Source: CPC320 sp002684375 (GTDB lineage: Bacteria > Pseudomonadota > Alphaproteobacteria > Rhodobacterales > Rhodobacteraceae). Taken from it: a DNA stretch of 7,403 nucleotides. Location: assembly GCA_965662545.1 (NCBI GenBank), contig CBFIHZ010000067.1, positions 1 to 7,403 of the forward strand, in the 5' to 3' direction. This document shows positions 1-6,113 of the stretch, one piece after another. Within the stretch, counting starts at the first letter, position 1. Every line of letters starts with the position of its first letter. The position numbers were made by a program, and so were the translations under genes. The notes below the pieces were generated by a model. That model searched no databases, was not told the DNA's origin, and worked only from the letters and a program-made list of their open reading frames with translations.

Positions 1-176
1 GCGTTCCAAGCACGACGGTTCGCATCGGTTATGTCATGCTCGGCACCAACTGTCATGGCACAATGTAAGTGCGGGCGTGAATTTATGTCAACCACTGCGT
101 TGAAAAGGTTCCATCCGCCTTCGCAAAGGAATTCGACCTCTGCGCGAGGAGAGGGAAGTCTTAAAAAGGCAGCAAC
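1..176 (-). other. Open frame off the left edge, possible decayed gene fragment
   Basis: On the minus strand a frame stays open from just after a TAG (177-179) to the window edge, about 58 codons. No start codon lies near its beginning; the first ATG is about two-thirds of the way along. It includes a stretch reading AEVEFLCEGGWNLFNA, followed further on by TVGAEHDITDANRR. The layout faintly recalls the end of a transglutaminase-like core (HAW-VEV-L-GGW-x-x-x-DA, then VGRDxxD). However, the catalytic His would be Arg and the Asp would be Asn, so if the match is real this is a dead remnant. An open frame this short at an edge can arise by chance, and the identification is tentative. Confidence 0.2.
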
Positions 177-604
177 CTAGTGACCTTCAGGGTATTGCAT
201 AGCAATGTTCCGAAAGGTTTTTTTGCAGGCAAAAGTCAGTGTGGTTTGCTTTCATCCATGCCTAAAAAAAGAATGGTCTGTGGCGTTTCTCTGCCGGATC
301 ATAAAGGTCACATCTCTTGGCTTCTGTGCTTGGCGGGGGCGTCCGATGCGCAATCGACAGCGGGATGAGTTGGTGATCTTGGCTCATATCCCGTGAACAG
401 CATCTCTTAAACCGGTAAAGCTATGGGCGACATGCATGAGTTCACAGACAGGAGGACAAGCGGAACAAGTCCATTCCCGAAAAAAGATCGCACTATCCAA
501 ACCACCGGATCAAAGACCTAGGCTACGAACGTCTGTCATTAAGAGCCACCCTGCACCGCTTAAATTTTGCCATTTACCAATATTTCTCGCAAACCAGTTG
601 CATA
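177..604. other. Gene-free leader region upstream of the zinc operon
   Basis: About 430 bases without a convincing gene on either strand. Only short, overlapping, low-quality frames are present (for example 180-368, 205-396 and 423-527 on the + strand). None has a good ribosome site, recognisable motif or sensible composition. No clear terminator hairpin, tRNA or repeat was found by eye. The segment just before 605 is AT-rich (taaatttt, catttaccaatatttc) and probably contributes to the promoter of the downstream operon. A possible -35 (TTGCAT, 598-603) touches the Zur box, but its spacing to any -10 is poor. Confidence 0.5.
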
Positions 605-626
605 TTGTTATGTTATATTATACCAA
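605..626 (+). promoter_or_regulatory. Candidate Zur operator upstream of zur
   Basis: An imperfect AT-rich palindrome lies 24-45 bases before the zur start codon. In one register (centre 618) ATGTTATA at 610-617 faces TATACCAA at 619-626, with 6 of 8 positions paired. This resembles the enterobacterial Zur consensus half-sites TGTTATA/TATAACA. In a second register (centre 615/616) 16 of 22 positions are symmetric. TATATT and TATTAT sequences that could serve as a -10 fall inside it, so a bound repressor would block transcription. The site implies that zur and everything behind it are zinc-repressed and autoregulated. The Zur assignment follows from resemblance and position; binding is not shown. 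Confidence 0.6.
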
Positions 627-649
627 ACATTTTGATCAAGGAGTTCGGC

Positions 650-1051
650 ATGGGCAAACGTGGAGAAAAGATGCAAGCAGAGGTTCTTTCCATCATGCGT
701 GGAGAGAAAAGTTCCCTCTCTGCCTACGATTTGCTTGATGAGCTTAGAGAAAAATACCCGAAAATTGCGCCGCCGACCGTCTATCGGGCGCTCGCTGCTC
801 TGACTGAACGTGGGCAGGTTCACCGGCTTGAGTCGCTTAATGCTTACATTGCCTGCCAATGTGAAGATCATCATCAACCATCAATATTTTCGATTTGCAA
901 CGACTGCGGGGTCGTAGAGGAGAATTTTGAGCCCGAACTGTTTTCTAAACTCTCCTCAGCTTTAAAGAATAATGGTTTTTCGGTGCAACGCCACGTCGTC
1001 GAAGTGAATGGCACATGTGCGAGCTGCAAACCGGGAGAAGCATCGCTATGA
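650..1051 (+). CDS. zur: Zinc uptake regulator Zur (Fur family)
   Basis: Fur-family transcriptional repressor of 133 residues, expected to bind DNA when loaded with zinc and to shut off zinc import genes. An N-terminal winged helix (about 8-62) contains the typical PPTVYRALAAL recognition segment (41-51). The dimerisation half has NAYIAC (64-69), a His pair (74-75) and two CxxC pairs (C83/C86 and C123/C126) forming the structural zinc site of Fur proteins. Zur is chosen over Fur, Mur or PerR because the importer, binding protein and COG0523 GTPases follow directly. The start at 650 is supported by AAGGAG at 638-643, six bases upstream. An in-frame ATG at 605 would put the Zur box inside the gene and is rejected. 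The stop overlaps the next start as ATGA. Confidence 0.93.
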   Translation: MGKRGEKMQAEVLSIMRGEKSSLSAYDLLDELREKYPKIAPPTVYRALAALTERGQVHRLESLNAYIACQCEDHHQPSIFSICNDCGVVEENFEPELFSKLSSALKNNGFSVQRHVVEVNGTCASCKPGEASL

Positions 1052-1179
1052 AACGAGAAAATATTTCGTTGCGGCTTCTCCTTGTCGGAGCGGGTCCGAG
1101 ATTGGCCGTGGCATGCCTTGTCGTTGCCGCGCTTTGGCTTGGTTTTTTGTGGGCAACAACCAAATTTGGTGCAGTATGA
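1048..1179 (+). CDS. 43-aa single-span membrane micro-protein, unknown function
   Basis: A 43-codon frame exactly fills the gap between zur and the ABC ATPase gene. Its ATG overlaps the zur stop (ATGA at 1048-1051) and its TGA overlaps the ATPase start (ATGA at 1176-1179). GGGAG at 1033-1037 is a plausible ribosome site. The product begins MKRENISLR and continues with LLLVGAGPR. It then has one strongly hydrophobic span, LAVACLVVAALWLGFLWAT (residues 19-37), and ends in a short polar tail (TKFGAV). Positive charges at K2, R3, R9 and R18 predict a cytoplasmic N terminus. The ATPase gene has no clear ribosome site of its own, so translation of this frame probably feeds it. No named family is recognised. 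It could be a small importer subunit, a translation-coupling leader, or both. Confidence 0.72.
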   Translation: MKRENISLRLLLVGAGPRLAVACLVVAALWLGFLWATTKFGAV

Positions 1180-1919
1180 GCGCTGCCCTAGTATTTAAGA
1201 ACCTGACGCTTGGTTATGACCGGCTCCCGGCGGTGCAGCAATTGGACACAGAAATTCAGGAGGGGAGTCTCACGGCCATCGTAGGGCCGAATGGGGCAGG
1301 AAAGTCGACCCTCTTGAAGGGTGTTACAGGCGCTCTGAGCCCTTTGGAGGGCCAAGTTCACATTGATGGCTTCCGTGATGAAGAAATCGCTTACTTGCCG
1401 CAACAGTCCGAAATTGACCGGAGTTTTCCAATTTGCGTTGTCGATCTGGTCGCTATGGGACTTTGGCATAAGATCGGGGCGTTCGGCAGATTACGTCCTG
1501 CCATGCCTGCACGCCTAGATGCTGCAATCGCCGCGGTTGGTTTGACCGGTTTCGAAAAGCGGTCGATTGGGTCTCTGTCTGGAGGTCAAATGCAGCGGGC
1601 GTTGTTCGCTAGGCTTTTGTTACAGGACGCCCGGCTTGTGCTTTTGGACGAACCTTTTGCCGCGATTGATTCTAAAACGATGACGGATCTGATTAACCTA
1701 ATCAAAGACTGGCATTCGGAAGGCCGAACAGTTCTTGCTGTTTTGCATGACAATAACACTGTCGGTGCACATTTCCCACAAACCATGATGCTGGCACGCG
1801 AGCTTGTGGCCCACGGCCCTACGGCAAAGGTTCTAACGTCGGAAAACCAGTTCCGGGCTCGACAGATGTGCGAGGCTTGCGCCGGGACGCCACATGTCTG
1901 TGGAAAGACTGCAGCATGA
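1176..1919 (+). CDS. znuC: Zinc ABC importer, ATP-binding protein (ZnuC/AztA type)
   Basis: Cytoplasmic ATPase of 247 residues powering zinc import with the adjacent permease. Visible motifs in order are Walker A GPNGAGKST (37-45), Q-loop YLPQQ (73-77), signature LSGGQMQRA (134-142), Walker B LVLLDEP (154-160) and switch His in VLHD (H191). Length and the SFP segment after the Q-loop fit the metal-type (Mn/Zn) ABC ATPases. The start at 1176 overlaps the micro-ORF stop as ATGA. An extension to 1008 would run through zur and the micro-ORF and is rejected. The C terminus ends MCEACAGTPHVCGKTAA, with C232, C235, H240 and C242 forming a possible metal site. Gene order ATPase-permease-binding protein also matches aztABC, so the aztA name is a fair alternative. 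Confidence 0.92.
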   Translation: MSAALVFKNLTLGYDRLPAVQQLDTEIQEGSLTAIVGPNGAGKSTLLKGVTGALSPLEGQVHIDGFRDEEIAYLPQQSEIDRSFPICVVDLVAMGLWHKIGAFGRLRPAMPARLDAAIAAVGLTGFEKRSIGSLSGGQMQRALFARLLLQDARLVLLDEPFAAIDSKTMTDLINLIKDWHSEGRTVLAVLHDNNTVGAHFPQTMMLARELVAHGPTAKVLTSENQFRARQMCEACAGTPHVCGKTAA

Positions 1920-2785
1920 TCTGGGATTTAATGTTAGCGCCTTTTGCAGATTTTGGCTTTATGCGTCGTGCGCTTTTGGGCTGCATCGCCGTATCAGTTG
2001 GGGCCACACCCGTGGGGGTATTTCTAATGCTCCGGCATATGAGCCTGACGGGTGACGCGATGGCGCATGCTATTTTGCCAGGAGCGGCGATTGGATATTT
2101 GGTCTCTGGCCTATCACTGGGTGCAATGACGATCGGCGGGTTGGTCGCAGGGATGATCGTTGCATTGGCCTCGGGGTTTGTCGCCAGGGTAACCTCACTT
2201 CGCGAAGATGCGAGCTTAGCGGCCTTCTATCTGATTTCCCTCGCCCTTGGCGTGCTGATCGTTTCGACCCACGGCAACAACGTAGACCTGATGCATGTGC
2301 TGTTTGGCACTGTACTGGCTTTAGATGACACCGCCCTTATCTTGCTGTGTTCCTTTGCAAGCCTGTCGGTTCTTGTTCTCGCTTTGCTATTCCGACCCTT
2401 GGTTCTGGAATGTGCTGATCCACAGTTTTTACGGTCTGTAAGTAAGCTAAGCGGCGTCACCCATTTCACGTTTCTGGCGTTGGTGGTGATGAACCTAGTG
2501 GGTGGGTTCCATGCGCTTGGCACACTAATGGCGGTGGGAATTATGATCCTGCCCGGTGCCGCTGCGCGCTTTTGGGCCGAAAGTATCGCCGGACTGATAG
2601 CAGTTGCCGCGCTTATAGCGATGTTCTCAAGCCTCATCGGCTTACTTTTGTCATTCCATTACAGCCTGCCCTCTGGGCCTGCGATCATTTTGGTTGCCGG
2701 GGTCGGATACGGACTGTCGTTAATCTTTGGTCCGGTGGGGGGCGCAATTGCTCAAAACCTACCGCGGCGTAAATTTGAAACTTGA
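1916..2785 (+). CDS. znuB: Zinc ABC importer, membrane permease (ZnuB/AztB type)
   Basis: Polytopic inner-membrane permease of 289 residues from the ABC-3 metal transporter family, forming the zinc channel with the preceding ATPase. The protein is almost wholly hydrophobic. It carries the family's conserved early segment RHMSLTGDAMAHAILPG (40-56) and the cytoplasmic loop REDASLAAFY (96-105), which probably contacts the ATPase. A basic tail, RRKFET, ends the chain. The ATG at 1916 overlaps the ATPase stop as ATGA and has GGAAAG eight bases upstream (1902-1907), so the upstream ATG at 1868 is not used. The substrate (zinc rather than manganese) is inferred from zur and the COG0523 genes, because permease sequence alone does not settle it. 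Confidence 0.92.
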   Translation: MIWDLMLAPFADFGFMRRALLGCIAVSVGATPVGVFLMLRHMSLTGDAMAHAILPGAAIGYLVSGLSLGAMTIGGLVAGMIVALASGFVARVTSLREDASLAAFYLISLALGVLIVSTHGNNVDLMHVLFGTVLALDDTALILLCSFASLSVLVLALLFRPLVLECADPQFLRSVSKLSGVTHFTFLALVVMNLVGGFHALGTLMAVGIMILPGAAARFWAESIAGLIAVAALIAMFSSLIGLLLSFHYSLPSGPAIILVAGVGYGLSLIFGPVGGAIAQNLPRRKFET

Positions 2786-2795
2786 AAGGACTACC

Positions 2796-3812
2796 ATGAC
2801 TTCTCTTCGATCAGTTTTTGCATCTGCAACTGCTCTTGCGACACTTTCGTTCACAATACCCACCGCATCTTGGGCGGAGCAACCCATTCCTGTGGTCGCC
2901 ACCTTCTCAATTCTAGGCGATATGGTCGAGCGTATCGGGGGTGAGCATATTGCACTAACAACGCTCGTTGGGCCAGAGGGCGACGCGCATGTATATCAAC
3001 CAACGCCAAAAGCTGCACGGTCGGTGGCTGAGGCAGATTTGCTGTTCATGAACGGATTGGAATTCGAAGGCTGGCTGGAACGGTTGGCCGAAGCAGCCTC
3101 TTTTGATGGGGCTATGGTTGTGGCCACAACCGGGGTTTCGCCAATTGCGTTTGAAGAGCATGAGGATGATGACCATGATGAACATGATGAACACGCCGGA
3201 CATGATGAACACGATGAACACGCCGGACATGATGAACACGCCGGACATGATGAACACGATGAACACGCCGGACATGACCACGGCACATTCGACCCACACG
3301 CTTGGCAGAGCCTCGATAATGCGGTGATCTATGCCAATAATATTGCGGCTGGTCTTGCACAAGCCGATCCTGCAAACGCGAGCGAATATTATACAAATCG
3401 AGCAGCATTCGTGGCCGAGATCGTAGCACTGAAATCTGACATAGATGCTATGATGGCAGCATTACCTGCAGATAAGAGAACGGTCGTCACGCCACACGAT
3501 GCCTTTGGATATTTTGCTGAAGCCTACGATCTGACGTTTGAAGCACCACAGGGCATGAGCACAGAAAGCGAAGTTTCGGCCGCAGATGTGGCGGCCTTGA
3601 TCACCCAAATCCGCAGAGAAAGCATTTCTGCAGTGTTTATCGAGTCGATTACCGACAACCGTATGATGGAGCAAATCGCAAACGAGACGGGGGCGACCAT
3701 TGGCGGGACACTGTACTCCGATGCGCTATCTGGAGAAACCGGTCCCGCATCCACCTATCTGGATATGATGCGCCACAACGCCACAACGCTGTCAGACGCC
3801 TTGGGATCCTAA
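2796..3812 (+). CDS. znuA: Periplasmic zinc-binding protein (ZnuA/AztC type) with His-rich loop
   Basis: Cluster A-I solute-binding protein of 338 residues that captures periplasmic zinc for the importer. A signal peptide (1-27) ends ASWA before EQPIPVVA. Likely ligands are H65 (DAHVYQP), H168 (DPHAW), H234 (TPHDAFGYF) and D309 (YSDALSG), a His3-Asp set like that known for Paracoccus AztC. Between the first two ligands lies a loop (about 120-163) with 14 His among Asp and Glu, typical of zinc-specific members and thought to gather or sense zinc. At the DNA level it is a tandem repeat. AAAGGA at 2785-2790 precedes the ATG and partly covers the permease stop. The name aztC is possible, but no aztD chaperone gene is seen in the window. 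Confidence 0.92.
   Translation: MTSLRSVFASATALATLSFTIPTASWAEQPIPVVATFSILGDMVERIGGEHIALTTLVGPEGDAHVYQPTPKAARSVAEADLLFMNGLEFEGWLERLAEAASFDGAMVVATTGVSPIAFEEHEDDDHDEHDEHAGHDEHDEHAGHDEHAGHDEHDEHAGHDHGTFDPHAWQSLDNAVIYANNIAAGLAQADPANASEYYTNRAAFVAEIVALKSDIDAMMAALPADKRTVVTPHDAFGYFAEAYDLTFEAPQGMSTESEVSAADVAALITQIRRESISAVFIESITDNRMMEQIANETGATIGGTLYSDALSGETGPASTYLDMMRHNATTLSDALGS
3174..3272 (+). repeat. In-frame tandem repeats encoding the His-rich loop
   Basis: Four head-to-tail units inside the binding-protein gene lie at 3174-3200, 3201-3227, 3228-3245 and 3246-3272. Three are 27 bases long and encode HDEHDEHAG; the third is an 18-base version encoding HDEHAG. The second and fourth units look identical, and the first differs at one base (catgatgaacat against catgatgaacac). 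Unit lengths are multiples of three, so slippage or unequal recombination changes loop length without breaking the frame. Open frames on the minus strand here are by-products of the repeat. Confidence 0.95.
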
Positions 3813-3815
3813 AAC

Positions 3816-4883
3816 ATGCAATATCCACGCGTTCCGGTCACTTTGCTGACGGGCTTTCTCGGTGCGGGCAAAACAACTTTGCTCAACGCCGTTCTCGCCG
3901 ACAGCACAACTGGGCGCGTGGCCGTCATCGTAAATGAATTTGGCGAGGCTGGTCTTGATCACGATCTGATCGAGAATAGCAGTGAGGAAATCATTTTGAT
4001 GCGCTCTGGCTGTCTTTGTTGCTCGGTCCGTGGTGATTTGTCAAAGACCGTGACACGGCTTTTTGAGCGCAAGTTAGCGGGTGAGATCACCTTTGAGCGT
4101 ATCGTGATCGAAACGACAGGATTAGCGTTTCCGGGCCCGATCATGCAGACCCTTCTCGTTGATCGCATGCTGGCAGAAAACACACGCTTAGACGGCATTG
4201 TCACCGTCGCGGATGCCGCAAATGGTGCTGCGACGCTTGATGCGCAGTTCGAGGCGGTTTCGCAAGCAGCCATGGCCGATCTGATCGTTCTCAGCAAGAC
4301 CGATCTTGCCACACCAGCCCAAGTGCGGGGTTTTGAAGATCGACTTCATGCCCTGAACCCCGGCGTACGGATCGTTCATGCGATCCGGGGTGAGGGTTTG
4401 ACTGGGCAGCTTTGGGGCCTAAACGCCCTGCAGCCGAAAGCCGCAAAACAGGATGTGCTGACTTGGACCTTGGGAGAAACACCGCAGCTAGACCCGCTTG
4501 CCAATCTCACTGGCTTTGCTCCAGCCCAACAGCTTTCCACGCCACAGCCGACACACGATACAAGGATTGGATCAGCCTCTATCGTGTTAGATGACCCAAT
4601 CCCCAGCGCGGCCTTTGATCTATGTATCGACACGCTAATCGCTATACGCGGACCCGATATCTTGCGCATAAAAGGGATTGTATTTCTCGAAGGGTTCGAT
4701 GCCCCCTTTGTCTTTCACGGCGTCCAGCATATTTTCGACCCGCCAGTCCAATTGAAAGATTGGCCCAAAGACGATCGCCAAACGCGGATCGTCGTTATCG
4801 CCCGCGATCTATCCCGACCGGAACTGCAGCGCAGCCTTGATATGTTGCGCATTCACACCAACACCTCTGCACTAACCTCCTAA
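3816..4883 (+). CDS. COG0523 P-loop GTPase, CobW/YjiA-like putative zinc chaperone
   Basis: Cytoplasmic GTPase of 355 residues in the G3E/COG0523 family, whose members deliver or insert metals. Motifs are Walker A GFLGAGKT (13-20), switch region NEFGEAGLDH (40-49) and metal-binding GCLCC (C66, C68, C69). Walker B-type IVIETTG (96-102) and a base-recognition SKTD (160-163) in place of NKxD follow; such substitutions occur in this family. A CobW C-terminal domain fills about 253-350, with LRIKG and FHGVQHIFDPP. It starts three bases after the binding-protein stop, with GGGA at 3803-3806, and shares the Zur-linked transcript. Zinc is inferred from context, since family members also handle cobalt and nickel. 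It differs clearly in length and C-terminal sequence from the second GTPase downstream. Confidence 0.88.
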   Translation: MQYPRVPVTLLTGFLGAGKTTLLNAVLADSTTGRVAVIVNEFGEAGLDHDLIENSSEEIILMRSGCLCCSVRGDLSKTVTRLFERKLAGEITFERIVIETTGLAFPGPIMQTLLVDRMLAENTRLDGIVTVADAANGAATLDAQFEAVSQAAMADLIVLSKTDLATPAQVRGFEDRLHALNPGVRIVHAIRGEGLTGQLWGLNALQPKAAKQDVLTWTLGETPQLDPLANLTGFAPAQQLSTPQPTHDTRIGSASIVLDDPIPSAAFDLCIDTLIAIRGPDILRIKGIVFLEGFDAPFVFHGVQHIFDPPVQLKDWPKDDRQTRIVVIARDLSRPELQRSLDMLRIHTNTSALTS

Positions 4884-4898
4884 AAAACGAGTACTCTA

Positions 4899-6113
4899 AT
4901 GACTGACGATCGACTTCCCGTCACTGTCCTTTCCGGCTTTCTTGGCGCTGGAAAAACTACTTTGCTAAATCGTGTCTTGAACAATCGTGAGGGGCGCCGC
5001 GTGGCGGTCATCGTCAATGATATGTCAGAGGTGAACATCGACGCTGATCTGGTACACGCAAACACCGAACTTAGCCGAACCGACGAGACATTGGTTGAAA
5101 TGTCAAACGGCTGCATCTGCTGCACACTGCGTGATGATCTGCTGGAAGAAGTGCGCCGTCTCGCCGCAGAACGTCGGTTCGATTATTTACTGATCGAGTC
5201 TACTGGCATTTCAGAGCCGCTTCCCATAGCAGCCACATTCGATTTCCGTGATGAATCTGGCGCGAGCCTGTCGGATGTTGCGCGGCTGGATACGATGGTC
5301 ACGGTTGTTGACGCCGTGAACCTGCTTAAAGATTTTTCCAGCCACGATTTCCTGCGTGATCGGGGCGAGGTCATGGGTGCAGAAGACGAGCGTACTTTGG
5401 TACATTTACTGACTGATCAGATAGAGTTCGCAGATATTGTGATCTTGAACAAGGTTACGGACGCGACACCAGATCAGGTAGGGGCTGCCCGCAAGATTAT
5501 CCGCAGCCTAAATGCAGATACGGAGATTATTGAAACCAATCATTCACAGGTCGCGGCCGAAAAGATACTCGACACCGGACTATTTGATTTCGACAAAGCG
5601 CACGAGCATCCAATGTGGGCCAAAGAATTATATGGCTTTTGGGACCACGTGCCGGAGACCGAAGAATACGGGGTCACCAGCTATGTCTATCGGGCCCGAC
5701 AGCCGTTTGTCCCTGAGAAAATTCGCGCCGCTCTTAATGGCGACATGCCCGGAGTAATCCGTGCAAAGGGACATTTCTGGATCGCCACCCGTCCAGAATG
5801 GGTCGCCGAATTTTCTCTTGCAGGTTCGCTTTCAAGCGTGCAGCCGATTGGCACTTGGTGGGCCTCGGTCCCTAAGGAGCGTTGGCCTGATCATGTCAGT
5901 ACAAGCGACTATATACAGTCGCATTGGCAGGAACCTTGGGGCGACCGTCGCCAAGAACTGGTCTTCATCGGTGCCGATATCGACTGGGCCGCATTGAAGG
6001 CGAAGTTGGACGCTTGCCTAGTGTCCACAGTGCGTGCGGCAGGCCCCAATAGCCTGCCACTTGATATGCCCGATCCCTTCCCCGGTTGGCGTCGGGTGGA
6101 GGATGCTGCATGA
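4899..6113 (+). CDS. zigA: COG0523 GTPase, ZigA/YciC-type zinc metallochaperone
   Basis: GTPase of 404 residues. Its length and C-terminal sequence fit the zinc-starvation ZigA/ZagA/YciC branch of COG0523, proposed to hand zinc to client enzymes when zinc is scarce. Motifs are Walker A GFLGAGKT (13-20), NDMSEVNID (40-48), GCICC (C72, C74, C75) followed by TLRDDL, IESTGISEP (99-107) and NKVTD (184-188). The C-terminal half has the subfamily's HPMWAKELYGFWDH, TSYVYRARQPF and late QELVFIGADID segments. No His-rich insertion is present. A 15-base gap with a weak ribosome site separates it from the first GTPase, and its stop overlaps the DUF1826 start. The symbol is assigned by subfamily resemblance and Zur context. 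Confidence 0.88.
   Translation: MTDDRLPVTVLSGFLGAGKTTLLNRVLNNREGRRVAVIVNDMSEVNIDADLVHANTELSRTDETLVEMSNGCICCTLRDDLLEEVRRLAAERRFDYLLIESTGISEPLPIAATFDFRDESGASLSDVARLDTMVTVVDAVNLLKDFSSHDFLRDRGEVMGAEDERTLVHLLTDQIEFADIVILNKVTDATPDQVGAARKIIRSLNADTEIIETNHSQVAAEKILDTGLFDFDKAHEHPMWAKELYGFWDHVPETEEYGVTSYVYRARQPFVPEKIRAALNGDMPGVIRAKGHFWIATRPEWVAEFSLAGSLSSVQPIGTWWASVPKERWPDHVSTSDYIQSHWQEPWGDRRQELVFIGADIDWAALKAKLDACLVSTVRAAGPNSLPLDMPDPFPGWRRVEDAA

Noticed and set aside
3..68. Plus-strand reading RIGYVMLGTN, similar to the start of VOC/glyoxalase-family proteins
   Set aside because: Only about nine residues match, no start codon precedes it, it ends at a stop after CHGTM, and nothing downstream continues the family pattern.
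605..649. Longer zur frame starting at the ATG at 605
   Set aside because: It would place the Zur box in the coding region. The ATG at 650 has a perfect AAGGAG at proper spacing and gives the normal protein length.
436..738. 100-codon plus-strand frame overlapping the start of zur
   Set aside because: It runs through the promoter, operator and first 30 codons of zur in another frame, with unstructured composition and no ribosome site.
1159..1170. Perfect 12-base palindrome ACCAAATTTGGT just before the ATPase start
   Set aside because: One or two such palindromes are expected by chance in 7.4 kb. It has no loop for a hairpin, does not resemble a Zur site, and lies in coding sequence of the micro-ORF.
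1008..1175. Longer ATPase frame starting at 1008
   Set aside because: It would overlap the end of zur and the whole 43-aa frame, adds residues with no family match, and the ATG at 1176 gives the normal ATPase N terminus.
3174..3272. Short regular repeats considered as a CRISPR array or operator cluster
   Set aside because: Units are contiguous with no spacers and encode the His-rich loop in frame.
2955..3429. Three minus-strand frames with Cys/Ser-, Met/Phe- or His/Arg-rich repeats
   Set aside because: They are antisense readings of the in-frame tandem repeat in the binding-protein gene, with no ribosome site or family match.
5183..5405. Overlapping minus-strand frames inside the ZigA-type gene
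   Set aside because: They are antisense shadows of a strongly conserved gene, with low-complexity Ser/Arg-rich products.
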